A model generated the notes under the pieces. That model saw only the letters and a list, made by a program, of their open reading frames with translations. It did not search any database and was not told the DNA's origin. Source: Candidatus Omnitrophota bacterium (GTDB lineage Bacteria > Omnitrophota > Gorgyraeia > 2-02-FULL-51-18). Taken from it: a stretch of DNA of 47,933 nt. Below are positions 28,329 to 37,951 of the stretch, one piece after another (positions within the stretch are counted from its first letter, which is position 1; each line of letters begins with the position of its first letter). Made by a program: the position numbers and the translations under genes. Location of the stretch: positions 1 through 47,933 of the forward strand of contig JACPWF010000012.1 in assembly GCA_016197155.1 (NCBI GenBank). Direction: 5' to 3'.

Positions 28329-28703
28329 ATGCGGGATATATGCATCAAAACTCAGGTATCAGGGAACCATAAACGGAAAAACCTGCTCATCGTCGAAACC
28401 GTCGATCAAAACGGGATGCAGGCACGCGCCGAGAAAAAATTTTCCTATTATGTCTCCGAGCAAAGCCCCGCCCAGGACCCCGGCAACGCCCAGGCCTGGC
28501 TTGAGATGCAGTCCCTTTTTCACCACAAAAAAGAGCGCCACGTCTCCATCCGGAAAGTGTTCGATCCGAAAACCGGCATCGGGCAAATGGTCTACCGCGT
28601 CATCGGAAGTTTTTATGTGGTGCAGAACCTGCATCTTTTCGCCGTCGTTTTCATGCACCGCATCAAATTCGACATGCTCACTCCCACGCCTTACACGAAG
28701 TAA
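28329..28703 (+). CDS. Small protein of unknown function
   Basis: 124 residues, not recognised. It has no signal peptide. Most of the chain is hydrophilic with many Lys, Arg and Gln, and residues 85-115 (MVYRVIGSFYVV and LHLFAVVFMH) are mildly hydrophobic, more like buried beta-strands than a membrane helix. AAGGTGA precedes the ATG. The coding sequence itself is more GC-balanced than the AT-rich flanks. It is isolated: about 230 bp of repeats lie upstream, and its own promoter and the gpsA promoter flank it. It may be lineage-specific; no function is proposed. Confidence 0.65.
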   Translation: MRDICIKTQVSGNHKRKNLLIVETVDQNGMQARAEKKFSYYVSEQSPAQDPGNAQAWLEMQSLFHHKKERHVSIRKVFDPKTGIGQMVYRVIGSFYVVQNLHLFAVVFMHRIKFDMLTPTPYTK

Positions 28704-28714
28704 CCAATTTCGTA

Positions 28715-28743
28715 TTGACCATTCAAAATCGCTTTGTTATACT
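28715..28743 (+). promoter_or_regulatory. Candidate gpsA promoter
   Basis: TTGACC (28715-28720) and TATACT (28738-28743) with a 17-nt spacer in the 83-bp gap before gpsA. GGGGAG at 28770-28775 is the Shine-Dalgarno for the TTG start at 28787. Confidence 0.6.
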
Positions 28744-28786
28744 TAATTTTTTCTTATATTTTCTCACTAGGGGAGAATGCTAACTC

Positions 28787-29797
28787 TTGATATTTCATAA
28801 AGATACAAAAATAACCGTCCTGGGCGACGGCGGCTGGGGGACGACCCTGGCGCTTCTTTTGGCCTGGCGGGGGTATCCGGTGAGCCTCTGGGGCGCTTTT
28901 CCCGAATACGTGGAAGAGGTCGCCAGGCACAGAGAAAATAGAAAGTTTTTGCCGGGTTTTAAAATTCCGCGAAACGTGACGTGCGAGGCGGATATTCACA
29001 GGGCCTGTTGCGATGCCGGGATCATCGTCGTGGCGGCGCCGTCGCAGTTTGTGCGCGGCGTTATTCAAAAAATTAAAAAGGACAAGATTCACAAAAAGGT
29101 TTTTGTCACCGTCGCCAAGGGGATCGAGGCCAAAAGTTTGAAGGTGATGTCGGAGGTGATCCACGAGGAGCTGGGGCACGTGAGCCTGTGCGTGCTTTCG
29201 GGCCCGACGATCGCGCGCGAGGTGGCGCAGAAAATCCCCGCGGCGGCCTCGATCGCCTCGACGAATAAGGCGCTTTTGTCGGGTGTCCGCAAGGTCTTCA
29301 TGACCGACGCGTTCAGCCTCTATGAGAGCGAGGACGTGATGGGGGTCGAGCTCGGGGGGTCGCTCAAAAACGTGATCGCGATCTCGGCCGGCATCGTCGA
29401 GGGTTTGGGGTTCGGTTCCAACACGCAGGCCGCGCTTTTTGCGCGCGGGGTCGCGGAGATGGCGAGGCTCGGGCACGCGATGGGCGCGCGGCGCGAGACG
29501 TTCATGGGGTTGAGCGGCTTGGGGGATCTGGCGACAACCTGTCTCAGCCGCCACAGCCGCAACCGCTCGCTCGGCGAGGAAGTCGGCAAGGGCAAAAAAT
29601 TGAAAACTATTTTGAAGGGAACGGAGATGGTGGTCGAGGGGGTCGAAACCTGCCGCTCGGCGCACAGCCTCGCGAAAAAGCACGGGGTTTCGATGCCCAT
29701 TGTGGAGGCGGTTCACGCGATTTTGTTCAATGGCCACGATCCCCGCGAGGCCGTGAAGGCGCTCATGAAGCGCGAGCCGCATCGGGAGTTGGATTAA
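28787..29797 (+). CDS. gpsA: Glycerol-3-phosphate dehydrogenase [NAD(P)+]
   Basis: 336 residues. The Rossmann motif VLGDGGWGTTLA (11-22) has Asp where many relatives have Ala or Ser. VTVAKGIE with the catalytic Lys, LSGPTIAREVA, and GGSLKNVIAISAGI with the second Lys follow, then FMGLSGLGDLATTC. It reduces dihydroxyacetone phosphate to glycerol-3-phosphate for PlsY and PgsA. The start is TTG at 28787 with GGGGAG 11 nt upstream; no in-frame ATG is available near the family N-terminus. The tRNA-Pro gene begins 12 bp after its stop. Confidence 0.93.
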   Translation: MIFHKDTKITVLGDGGWGTTLALLLAWRGYPVSLWGAFPEYVEEVARHRENRKFLPGFKIPRNVTCEADIHRACCDAGIIVVAAPSQFVRGVIQKIKKDKIHKKVFVTVAKGIEAKSLKVMSEVIHEELGHVSLCVLSGPTIAREVAQKIPAAASIASTNKALLSGVRKVFMTDAFSLYESEDVMGVELGGSLKNVIAISAGIVEGLGFGSNTQAALFARGVAEMARLGHAMGARRETFMGLSGLGDLATTCLSRHSRNRSLGEEVGKGKKLKTILKGTEMVVEGVETCRSAHSLAKKHGVSMPIVEAVHAILFNGHDPREAVKALMKREPHRELD

Positions 29798-29809
29798 ATC
29801 AAATAGTTT

Positions 29810-29885
29810 CGGGGCGTGGCCCAGCTTGGTCTAAGGCGCTACCTTGGGGTGATAGAGATCGGCGGTTCAAATCCGCCCGCCCCGA
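29810..29885 (+). tRNA. tRNA-Pro (anticodon GGG)
   Basis: A 76-nt cloverleaf. The acceptor stem CGGGGCG pairs perfectly with CGCCCCG (29878-29884), with discriminator A at 29885. The D-loop contains the GG pair. The anticodon loop TTGGGGT has GGG at 29846-29848. The T-arm GGCGG-TTCAAAT-CCGCC is perfect. The anticodon stem has one C-A mismatch. CCA is not encoded. It is likely cotranscribed with gpsA. Confidence 0.9.
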
Positions 29886-29903
29886 TTATTCAACTGGACG
29901 GGC

Positions 29904-29928
29904 GTCCGCCGGCGTTTTAGTGGCGGAC
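29904..29928 (+). other. Hairpin after the tRNA
   Basis: GTCCGCC (29904-29910) and GGCGGAC (29922-29928), a 7-bp stem with an 11-nt loop, 19 bp past the tRNA. No T-run follows. It may mark the 3' processing region or belong to the repeat-like segment next to it. Confidence 0.4.
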
Positions 29929-29936
29929 TCCTCGCC

Positions 29937-30083
29937 CCGACATTATTAGTTTTTTTGGAAAATTAGAGTGAGAGGATTTGAATAGGAGCGGCCGAGCCCT
30001 CGTGAAAGTCGACGCGACCTCCGGGAGCGTCGACGACATCCGAGGACGCGGTTGGCTCCGACATTAATATTTTTTTGAAAAAA
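29937..30083. repeat. Structured repeat-like segment between tRNA-Pro and hom
   Basis: Near-copies of CCGACATTA(T/A)TA followed by a run of seven T begin at 29937 and 30058 and bracket a GC-rich core. The core contains complementary arms: GTCGACG (30008-30014) with CGTCGAC (30028-30034), and GGAGCGGCCG near 29985 with CGGTTGGCTCC ending at 30059. GGATTTGAA at 29974-29982 is the reverse complement of the tRNA T-loop sequence at 29866-29874. No ORF is credible here. The segment runs up to the hom start. Confidence 0.55.
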
Positions 30084-31391
30084 ATGAAACAGACCGAATC
30101 CTCCAAAACGATCGGCATCGGGCTTTTGGGCCTGGGAACAGTGGGGACGGGTGTGGTTAAAATTCTGAAATCGCAGGGCCGCGCGATTGAGAAAAAAACC
30201 GGCATCCGTCTGGCGCTGCGAAGGGTTTGCGTGAAATCGCTCTCAAAAAAAAGAGGCGTCGCGCTCGACCGGCGGCTTTTGACGACGGACCCCTCGGACC
30301 TGATCCGCGACCCCTCGATCGATATTTTGGTGGAGCTCATCGGCGGGATCCATCCGGCCAAAGAGATCATTCACCGGGCCTTCTTGAACGGAAAGCACGT
30401 GGTCACGGCAAATAAGGCGCTGTTGGCCGAAGAGGGCGGTTCTATTTTTCGCGAGGCCGCGCGGCTCGGGAGGAAGCTGGGCATTGAGGCCAGCGTCTGC
30501 GGCGGGATCCCCATCATCCAGTCGATCAGGGAGGGGCTGGCCTCCAATTCCATTTCCCAATTTCTCGGGATCGTGAACGGCACCTGCAATTTTATTCTGA
30601 GCGCGATGTCGCAGGGCAATCTGGAGTTTAGAGAAGCCCTGCGCGCGGCCGAGCGATCCGGCTACGCGGAAAAAAATCCGAGGCTCGACATCGAAGGCGT
30701 CGACTCGGCGCATAAGCTGGCGATCCTGGCGAGGCTGGCGTTTCGCACGGAGGTTCCACTCAAAGCCATTTTCGTCGAGGGCATTTCGAAACTTTCCAAA
30801 GTCGACATCCAGTACGCGTCGGAACTGGGCTACGTGATCAAACTGCTGGCGATCGCCAAGCGCCATGGCCGCGCCGTCGAACTGCGCGTTCATCCGACGA
30901 TGCTGCCGCTTGATCACGTGCTCGCCGGGGTGCGCGGCGTCTACAACGCGGTTTTTTTGCACGCCGATCAGGCGGGCGATCTTCTTTTTTACGGAAAGGG
31001 CGCGGGCGAGATGCCGACGGCCAGCGCCGTCGTGAGCGACATCATTGACATTGCCAAACGCGCCACGGGGCAAGCGGACTTAAAGGTCCGCAAATCCAGC
31101 CCGCCCGATGCGTTGCCGGTCCGGCCGATGGACGAGGTCGTGTCAAACTATTATCTGCGTTTTCAGGTGGAGGACAAGCCGGGCGTTTTGGGGCGGATCG
31201 CTCAGACGCTCGGAAAAAATCATATTTCCATTTTGAGCGTGCACCAAAAAGAATCGCACGATTCGCGCTCGGTGCCGGTGATCATCCTGACCTACGAGGC
31301 GTCGGAGAAAAATTTGAGGCGGGCCCTTCGGGCCATCGATTCGAAGGGCGGGGTCCGGCAAAAGACGGTGGTCTTGAGGGTGGAGAAATGA
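30084..31391 (+). CDS. hom: Homoserine dehydrogenase
   Basis: 435 residues. The NAD(P) motif [13 protein letters not shown] is near residues 12-24. VTANKALL and [11 protein letters not shown] are catalytic-domain motifs. [19 protein letters not shown] contains the catalytic Glu, Asp and Lys. A C-terminal ACT domain starts near [15 protein letters not shown], suggesting threonine feedback. It reduces aspartate semialdehyde to homoserine. The ATG at 30084 is preferred over TTG at 30075; neither has a clear Shine-Dalgarno, since the repeat-like segment abuts it. It overlaps thrC by 4 bp. Confidence 0.94.
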   Translation: MKQTESSKTIGIGLLGLGTVGTGVVKILKSQGRAIEKKTGIRLALRRVCVKSLSKKRGVALDRRLLTTDPSDLIRDPSIDILVELIGGIHPAKEIIHRAFLNGKHVVTANKALLAEEGGSIFREAARLGRKLGIEASVCGGIPIIQSIREGLASNSISQFLGIVNGTCNFILSAMSQGNLEFREALRAAERSGYAEKNPRLDIEGVDSAHKLAILARLAFRTEVPLKAIFVEGISKLSKVDIQYASELGYVIKLLAIAKRHGRAVELRVHPTMLPLDHVLAGVRGVYNAVFLHADQAGDLLFYGKGAGEMPTASAVVSDIIDIAKRATGQADLKVRKSSPPDALPVRPMDEVVSNYYLRFQVEDKPGVLGRIAQTLGKNHISILSVHQKESHDSRSVPVIILTYEASEKNLRRALRAIDSKGGVRQKTVVLRVEK

Positions 31392-32452
31392 ACCGACAGG
31401 GAATCATTGAAAAATACCGCGCGTTTTTGCCGGTCACGGCCAAGACTCCGGTCGTCACGCTGAACGAGGGGAATACCCCGTTAATTTTGTCCGGGTTTCT
31501 TTCGGAGGCGGTGGGCGGGACCGTTTATCTCAAGTGCGAGGGCTTGAATCCCACCGGCTCGTTCAAGGACCGCGGCATGACGCTGGCGGTCTCAAAGGCG
31601 AAGGAGAGCGGCGCCAAAATGGTGATCTGCGCGTCGACGGGAAACACGTCGGCCTCGGCGGCCGCGTACGCCGCGCGCGCGGGCATCCGGTGCGCGGTGC
31701 TCATTCCCGAGGGGGCCGTCGCGCTGGGAAAATTGAGCCAGGCCCTGATTCACGGCGCGAAGGTGATCGCCCTGAAGGGCAATTTTGACAAGGCCCTGCA
31801 AATGGTCCGCGAGATCGCTCAAAAATATCCGGTGACGCTCGTGAATTCCGTGAACCCCCTGCGCCTCGAGGGACAAAAAACGGCGGCGTTCGAGATCTGC
31901 GATGCGCTCGGCGGCCAAGCGCCCCACTTTCACGCGATCCCCGTGGGAAACGCGGGGAATATCAGCGCGTATTGGAAGGGCTACACCGAATATCACGCGC
32001 TCGGGAAAATCGCGGCCAGGCCCCGGATGCTGGGGTTTGAGGCCGAGGGCGCGGCGCCCATCGTGAAAAAGAAAGTGATCGAGAACCCGCGGACGATCGC
32101 CACGGCGATCCGCATCGGAAACCCGGCGAGCTGGAAATTGGCCGAGGCGGCGCGCGAGGAGTCGCGCGGCCTGATCGACACCGTGAAGGACGGCGAAATT
32201 TTAGAGGCGTATAAACTTTTGGCGCGGAAAGAAGGGATATTCGTCGAGCCGGCGAGCGCGGCGAGCGTGGCGGGGATCTTAAAATTGAATAAAAAAAGAT
32301 TTTTCAAAAAATCCGGCGTGAAAAAACCGGTGATCGTTTGCGTCCTGACCGGGCATGGCCTGAAGGATCCCGACCGGGCGATCGCGAGCGTCGAAAAACC
32401 AAAGGCGCTCCCGGCCCGCCTCGACGCCGTTCTCGAGGCGATCAACCGGTGA
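31388..32452 (+). CDS. thrC: Threonine synthase
   Basis: 354 residues, PLP fold type [11 protein letters not shown] opens the fold. K60 in [10 protein letters not shown] binds [21 protein letters not shown] and [14 protein letters not shown] are phosphate and substrate loops. It converts O-phosphohomoserine to threonine. Homoserine kinase, needed between hom and thrC, is not in the window. ATGA overlaps link it to hom and lysC. Confidence 0.95.
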   Translation: MNRQGIIEKYRAFLPVTAKTPVVTLNEGNTPLILSGFLSEAVGGTVYLKCEGLNPTGSFKDRGMTLAVSKAKESGAKMVICASTGNTSASAAAYAARAGIRCAVLIPEGAVALGKLSQALIHGAKVIALKGNFDKALQMVREIAQKYPVTLVNSVNPLRLEGQKTAAFEICDALGGQAPHFHAIPVGNAGNISAYWKGYTEYHALGKIAARPRMLGFEAEGAAPIVKKKVIENPRTIATAIRIGNPASWKLAEAAREESRGLIDTVKDGEILEAYKLLARKEGIFVEPASAASVAGILKLNKKRFFKKSGVKKPVIVCVLTGHGLKDPDRAIASVEKPKALPARLDAVLEAINR

Positions 32453-33675
32453 GCCTGATTGTTCAAAAATACGGCGGTTCGAGCGTCGCCGGCCCCGCAC
32501 GCATCAAGCGCGTGGCCGAACGCGTGAAGCGTTACAAAAAAAAAGGCCACGCGCTTGTGATTGTCGTGAGCGCTTTGGGAGACACGACCGATGAGCTTTT
32601 GGAGCTGTCGCGGCAGGTTACGCGGAGCCCCTCGCGGCGGGAACTGGACATGCTCATGTCGACGGGCGAGCAGGCGTCCGTGGCGCTTCTGGCGATGGCC
32701 CTGCACGAGCTTTCGTGCGACGCGATCTCGTTCACCGGCGCGCAGGTCGGCATTTTGACCGACGCGGCGTACACCCGCGCGCGCATCGTGAGCGTCGAGA
32801 CGCGGCGGATCCGCGAAGAGCTCAAAAAAAATAAGGTCGTGATCGTCGCGGGTTTTCAGGGAACGAACCCCGACGGAGAGATCACCACCCTCGGCCGCGG
32901 CGGGAGCGATCTGACCGCGGTGGCGCTGGCCAAGGCGCTTTCGGCCGACGCGTGCGAAATTTACACGGACGTGGAGGGGATTTTTACCGCCGACCCGCGC
33001 CTGGTGAAGACCGCGCGGAAAATCGACAGGATCAGTTACGAGGAGATGCTGGAGCTCGCCTCGTCGGGCGCTCAGGTGATGCAGTCGCGTTCGATCGAGG
33101 TGGCGGGAAAGTTTGACATTCCCGTTCACGTCCGCAGTAGTTTTTCAAACAAAGAAGGCACATGGATCGTCAAGGAGGACCGTTCGATGGAAGGCGTTTT
33201 GATTCGCGGGGTGTCCGTCAATAGGGATGAGGCCAAGCTCACGGTGACGGCGGTGCCGAACCGGCCGGGGGTCGCGGGAAAAATTTTTAGAACGCTCGCC
33301 GACGGCGGCGTCAACGTCGACATGATCATTCAAAATATCGGAAAACACGCCTCGACGGACATCTCGTTCACGGTGCCCAAAAGCGACGCCGAGCCCGCCG
33401 TGAAATTGTTGAGAAAAATAGCCGGGAAAATGGGATTCAGGGACGTTTCGTTCGACGCCAACATCGCGAAGGTCTCGGTGGTGGGTGTCGGGATGCGCAG
33501 TCACGCGGGCGTGGCCGCCGGGATGTTCGAGGCGCTCGGGAAAAACGGCATCAATATCGAAATGATCTCGACGAGCGAGATCAAAATTTCATGCGTCGTA
33601 AAAAAATCGGACGCCGAGAAGGCCGTCAGGCTTTTGCACGACGAATTCATTTCCGGGAAAAAACCGAAAAAATGA
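32449..33675 (+). CDS. lysC: Aspartate kinase
   Basis: 408 residues. The kinase domain begins [10 protein letters not shown] and contains [16 protein letters not shown], and [13 protein letters not shown]. Two C-terminal ACT domains begin near [14 protein letters not shown] and [14 protein letters not shown], the allosteric sites for Lys and/or Thr. The start is GTG at 32449, overlapping the thrC stop. It makes aspartyl phosphate, the first step toward Lys, Thr and Met. It overlaps cimA by 4 bp. Confidence 0.95.
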   Translation: MSLIVQKYGGSSVAGPARIKRVAERVKRYKKKGHALVIVVSALGDTTDELLELSRQVTRSPSRRELDMLMSTGEQASVALLAMALHELSCDAISFTGAQVGILTDAAYTRARIVSVETRRIREELKKNKVVIVAGFQGTNPDGEITTLGRGGSDLTAVALAKALSADACEIYTDVEGIFTADPRLVKTARKIDRISYEEMLELASSGAQVMQSRSIEVAGKFDIPVHVRSSFSNKEGTWIVKEDRSMEGVLIRGVSVNRDEAKLTVTAVPNRPGVAGKIFRTLADGGVNVDMIIQNIGKHASTDISFTVPKSDAEPAVKLLRKIAGKMGFRDVSFDANIAKVSVVGVGMRSHAGVAAGMFEALGKNGINIEMISTSEIKISCVVKKSDAEKAVRLLHDEFISGKKPKK

Positions 33676-35237
33676 GCGGAAACAAAATCCAAATCTACGA
33701 CACGACGCTTCGCGACGGCTCGCAGGGCGAGGGGATCTCTTTTTCCGTCCAGGACAAGATCCTGATCGCGAAAAAAATCGACGAGATCGGTTTCGATTTC
33801 ATCGAGGGCGGCTGGCCGGGCGCCAATCCAAAGGACGTCGCTTTTTTTGAGGAGGCGAAGAAACTCAAATTCCGCCGCGCGGAGCTTGTGGCGTTTGGGT
33901 CCACCTGCAAGGCGCGCGCGAAGGCGTCCGAGGACGAGAATCTGCGCGGGCTTCTCGGGGCCGGGACCGCGGTGATCACCCTTTTCGGCAAAAGCTGGGA
34001 CCTGCACGTGCGCGAGGTGTTTCGCGTCGAGCTTGAGGAAAATCTGCGCATGATCTCGGACTCGGTGCGGTTTTTGCGATCCGAGGGCCGGCGCGTGATT
34101 TACGACGCCGAACATTTTTTTGACGGCTACGCGCGGAATAGGGAGTACGCCTTAAAAACGCTCGGCGCCGCGGCTGACGCGGGGGCCGAGACGCTCGTTT
34201 TGTGCGACACCAACGGCGGCACACTGCCGTCGGCCGTCGCGAAGGCCGTCTCGGACGTGCGCGCGAAATTAAAAACGCCGCTTGGCATTCACACGCACAA
34301 CGACTGCGGCATGGGCATCGCCAACGCGATCGCCGCGCTTGAGGCGGGCGCCGTTCACGTGCAGGGCACGGTGAACGGCTACGGCGAGCGCTGTGGCAAT
34401 CCGGACCTTTTGGCGATCGTGGCGAATATTGAACTCAAACTTGGCTCGCGCTGTCTTGAGGCGGGGAAATTGAAAGAGCTCACCGAAGTCTCGCGCTACG
34501 TGTCCGAAGTGAGCAACATGCTCCCCGCCAAAAACCAGCCTTACGTGGGCGCCAGCGCCTTCGCGCACAAGGGCGGCGTTCACATTGACGCCGTGAAAAA
34601 AAATCCGGAGACCTACGAGCACATTGACCCCGCGCTTGTGGGAAATCAAAGGCGGTCGCTCGTTTCCGAAGTCGGCGGCCGCGCGAACGTGCTCCTGAAG
34701 GCCGAGGAGCTCGGCGTGGATTTGAAAAAGGAGTCGCCCCAGGCGCGCGAAATCGCCGAGGAAGTCAAAAGGCGCGAATACGAAGGCTATCAGTACGAGG
34801 CCGCGGAGGCGAGCCTTGAGCTTCTCATGCGAAAAGTGATGGGAAAAAGAAAAGTTTTCTTTACGGCAGGCGCGTCGGTTTCCCAGGAAAAATTGGGCGG
34901 CGAGGATCCGAACGTCAAGGCGCGCGTCGAAGTCAAGGTCGACGGCAAGGTTCAGAGCAAAGACGCCGCCGGCGACGGGCCCGTGAACGCCCTCGACAAG
35001 GCATTCCGCGAGGCGCTTTCGGTATTTTACCCGGCGGTGAAAACGGTCAGGCTCGACGATTACAAAGTCCGCATCGTGGATTCCAAATCCGGCACGGCCG
35101 CCAAAGTGCGCGTCTTCATCGAATCGACCGACGGAAAACGCGCCTGGACCACGGTGGGCGTTTCCACCAATATTTTGGAGGCCAGCTGGGAGGCGCTTGT
35201 CGAGGCCTACGAATTCAAATTGCTCCGTTCGTCATGA
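33672..35237 (+). CDS. cimA: Citramalate synthase
   Basis: 521 residues. A DRE-TIM barrel is followed by a LeuA-type dimer/regulatory domain. DTTLRDGSQGEGISFS (about 10-25) and FDFIEGGWPGANPKD favour CimA over 2-isopropylmalate synthase or homocitrate synthase. The metal motif GIHTHNDCGMGIANA is intact. It condenses pyruvate and acetyl-CoA to (R)-citramalate, a threonine-independent route to isoleucine. The start is the ATG at 33672 overlapping the lysC stop. The pairing with lysC/thrC suggests grouping of branched-chain and aspartate-family genes. Confidence 0.92.
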   Translation: MSGNKIQIYDTTLRDGSQGEGISFSVQDKILIAKKIDEIGFDFIEGGWPGANPKDVAFFEEAKKLKFRRAELVAFGSTCKARAKASEDENLRGLLGAGTAVITLFGKSWDLHVREVFRVELEENLRMISDSVRFLRSEGRRVIYDAEHFFDGYARNREYALKTLGAAADAGAETLVLCDTNGGTLPSAVAKAVSDVRAKLKTPLGIHTHNDCGMGIANAIAALEAGAVHVQGTVNGYGERCGNPDLLAIVANIELKLGSRCLEAGKLKELTEVSRYVSEVSNMLPAKNQPYVGASAFAHKGGVHIDAVKKNPETYEHIDPALVGNQRRSLVSEVGGRANVLLKAEELGVDLKKESPQAREIAEEVKRREYEGYQYEAAEASLELLMRKVMGKRKVFFTAGASVSQEKLGGEDPNVKARVEVKVDGKVQSKDAAGDGPVNALDKAFREALSVFYPAVKTVRLDDYKVRIVDSKSGTAAKVRVFIESTDGKRAWTTVGVSTNILEASWEALVEAYEFKLLRSS

Positions 35238-37951
35238 ACACGCCGCCGTCCCCGCACGCCCCCGATCAGGAATTGCCCAAGGCCTACAATCCCAAGGCCG
35301 TTGAAAAGGAATGGTACCAGACCTGGATGAAGCGGGGCTATTTTTCGGCCTCTTCGCATTCCAAGAAAAAACCCTACACGATTGTCATTCCCCCGCCGAA
35401 TATCACCGGCATCCTGCACATGGGCCACGCGCTCAACAACACCCTGCAGGACATCCTCATCCGCTACAAACGCATGAGCGGGTACGAGGCGCTTTGGATG
35501 CCGGGCACCGACCACGCGGGCATCGCGACGCAGAACGTCGTGGAAAAATCGTTGAAGGAAGAGGGCCTGACGCGCCACGCGCTCGGCCGCGAGAAATTTC
35601 TGGAACGCGTCTGGAAGTGGCGCGAAAAATACGGGAACACCATCATTCGCCAGCTCCAGCGCCTGGGCGCTTCCTGCGATTGGGAGCGCACGCGCTTCAC
35701 GATGGACGAGGGATTGTCGCGCGCGGTGCGCGAGGTCTTCGTGCGCTTGCACGAAAAAGGCCTCATCTACCGCGGCCGGTACATCATCAACTGGTGCCCG
35801 CGCTGTCAGACCGCGCTCTCCGACGAGGAGGTCCAGCACAAGGACGTCACGGGGCATCTGTATTATTTGAAATACACGATCGAAGGCACCGACCAGCACC
35901 TGACCATCGCCACGACGCGTCCCGAGACGATGCTCGGCGACACGGCCGTCGGTTTTCATCCGGAGGATGAGCGCTACCGCCACCTGATCGGCAAGACCGT
36001 TCTTTTGCCTCTTCTCAATCGAAAGTTAAAAGTCATCGAGGACGCCGACATCGATCCCCAGTTCGGCACCGGCGCGCTCAAAATTACCCCCGCGCATGAC
36101 CCCGTGGATTTTCGTCTGGCCCAAAAGCATCATTTGGAAATGATCAACATTCTCAATCCCGACGGGACGCTGAACGACGCGGCGGGGCCCTACAAAGGCC
36201 TTGACCGCTTTGAGGCGCGTCGAAAAATTATCGCCGAGCTCGAAGACCGGCGGATTCTCCTCGAAACCAAAGAGCACGTGCACGCGGTGGGGCACTGTTA
36301 CCGCTGTCAGACGGTGGTGGAACCCACGCTTTCTCTCCAATGGTTCGTGCACATGAAGCCGCTGGCCCGCCCCGCGATCGCGGCCGTGAAAGAGGGCAAA
36401 ACGGTTTTCACCCCCGCGCGCTGGACGAAAGTTTATCTGGATTGGATGACGAACATCAAGGACTGGTGCATCTCGCGCCAGATCTGGTGGGGCCACCGCA
36501 TCCCGGTGTGGTATTGCCCGAAGTGCCGGGCCGATGAGGCGAAAATTATTTCCTCAAAAAATTTCACGCCGGGAAATAAAATTTACACGGAGACGGGCAT
36601 GATGGTTTCACGCGACGCGCCGAAAAAATGCGCCGCTTGCGGCCACCCCGATCTGATCCAGGACGCCGACGTGCTCGACACCTGGTTTTCCTCGTGGCTG
36701 TGGCCTTTTTCCACGTTCGGATGGCCGGAGAAAAATAAGGACCTCTCGTTTTTTTATCCCACCTCGACCCTCGTGACGGGGTACGAGATCATTTTTTTCT
36801 GGGTCGCGCGCATGATGATGGCGGGGTTTGAATTCATGGGCAAAGAGCCTTTTAAACAAGTTTACATTCACGGCATCGTGCGCGACGAGACCGGCGCGAA
36901 GATGTCCAAATCCCTCGGGAATGCGGTCGACCCCATTCACATCATCGATGAATTTGGCGCCGACGCCCTGCGGTTCGCGATCATTTCCATCACGGCCGAA
37001 GGCCAGGACGTTTACGCCTCGAAGGAAAAATTTGAGGTCGGGCGGAATTTTGCCAATAAGATCTGGAACGCGGGGCGTTTTGTGCTGATGAACCTTTCTT
37101 CCAAGCCGCCGGCCAAGCCCGCGAAGCGCGCGGCGCCGAGCCCCATCGACCGCTGGATCCTGAGCCGGCTCGAGCAGACCGTGTACAGTGTCACGGACAG
37201 CCTGGACCGCAGTCGCTTCAGCGAAGCGGCCGCCGTGCTCTATGATTTTTTCTGGCACCAGTTCTGCGACTGGTATCTGGAGCTGGCCAAGCCCAACATT
37301 CAGTCCAAAGAAACCCAGGCCGTTTTGCAAAAGGTTTTTGACACGGCCCTGCGCCTCCTGCACCCTTTCATGCCGTTCATCACGGAGACCCTTTGGCAGA
37401 AACTTCCGCACGAGGGCCAGTCTATCATGCAAAGCGCCTGGCCCGTGGCCGACGCCCGCCGCGTGGACAAAAAAATCGAGTCCGAGATGGACCTGGTGAT
37501 CGGCGAGATCCAGGCGATCCGGAATGTCCGCTCGGCCTGGCAGATCAACCCCAAGGAGCAGGTGACCGTGGCGATCAAGGTCTCCCGCGAGAAAGAACTG
37601 CAGATCCTGCGGGACTATTCGGGCACGATCGCGCAGATGGCGAAAATTTCCTCGCTCCAGATCGGGAAGAATATCAAACGCCCCAAAGAATCCGCGGTCG
37701 CGAACATCGGCCGCGTGGAGACCTACGTGATCCTGTCGGGCCTCGTGGACATCCGGGTCGAGCGCGAGCGGATCGAAGGCGCGCTCGAGGACGTCGAAAA
37801 GATGATCCGCGCCCTCGAGATCCGGCTGAGAAACGAGGATTTTTTAAAGAAGGCGCCCAAAGAAATCGTGGACAAGGAAAAAGAAAAGGCCGCGGAACTC
37901 GAAAACCGGAAACACCGCCTGGAGGAAAATCTCCGCGCCCTCACCGAATGA
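35234..37951 (+). CDS. valS: Valyl-tRNA synthetase
   Basis: 905 residues, class Ia. HMGH (62-65) in PNITGILHMGHALNNTL is the HIGH motif, and KMSKS lies at about 556-560. Between them is the CP1 editing domain with TTRPETMLGDTAV. WWGHRIPVWYCPKC and CAACGH are zinc-type cysteines in the insertion. The C-terminal coiled-coil arm, rich in Lys and Glu, closes the chain. It charges tRNA-Val. It overlaps cimA and nadC by 4 bp each. Confidence 0.97.
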   Translation: MNTPPSPHAPDQELPKAYNPKAVEKEWYQTWMKRGYFSASSHSKKKPYTIVIPPPNITGILHMGHALNNTLQDILIRYKRMSGYEALWMPGTDHAGIATQNVVEKSLKEEGLTRHALGREKFLERVWKWREKYGNTIIRQLQRLGASCDWERTRFTMDEGLSRAVREVFVRLHEKGLIYRGRYIINWCPRCQTALSDEEVQHKDVTGHLYYLKYTIEGTDQHLTIATTRPETMLGDTAVGFHPEDERYRHLIGKTVLLPLLNRKLKVIEDADIDPQFGTGALKITPAHDPVDFRLAQKHHLEMINILNPDGTLNDAAGPYKGLDRFEARRKIIAELEDRRILLETKEHVHAVGHCYRCQTVVEPTLSLQWFVHMKPLARPAIAAVKEGKTVFTPARWTKVYLDWMTNIKDWCISRQIWWGHRIPVWYCPKCRADEAKIISSKNFTPGNKIYTETGMMVSRDAPKKCAACGHPDLIQDADVLDTWFSSWLWPFSTFGWPEKNKDLSFFYPTSTLVTGYEIIFFWVARMMMAGFEFMGKEPFKQVYIHGIVRDETGAKMSKSLGNAVDPIHIIDEFGADALRFAIISITAEGQDVYASKEKFEVGRNFANKIWNAGRFVLMNLSSKPPAKPAKRAAPSPIDRWILSRLEQTVYSVTDSLDRSRFSEAAAVLYDFFWHQFCDWYLELAKPNIQSKETQAVLQKVFDTALRLLHPFMPFITETLWQKLPHEGQSIMQSAWPVADARRVDKKIESEMDLVIGEIQAIRNVRSAWQINPKEQVTVAIKVSREKELQILRDYSGTIAQMAKISSLQIGKNIKRPKESAVANIGRVETYVILSGLVDIRVERERIEGALEDVEKMIRALEIRLRNEDFLKKAPKEIVDKEKEKAAELENRKHRLEENLRALTE

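Noticed and set aside
31993-33129. Long reverse-strand ORF (378 codons) opposite thrC/lysC
   Set aside because: Shadow of two confident genes; arginine-rich translation without recognisable domains.
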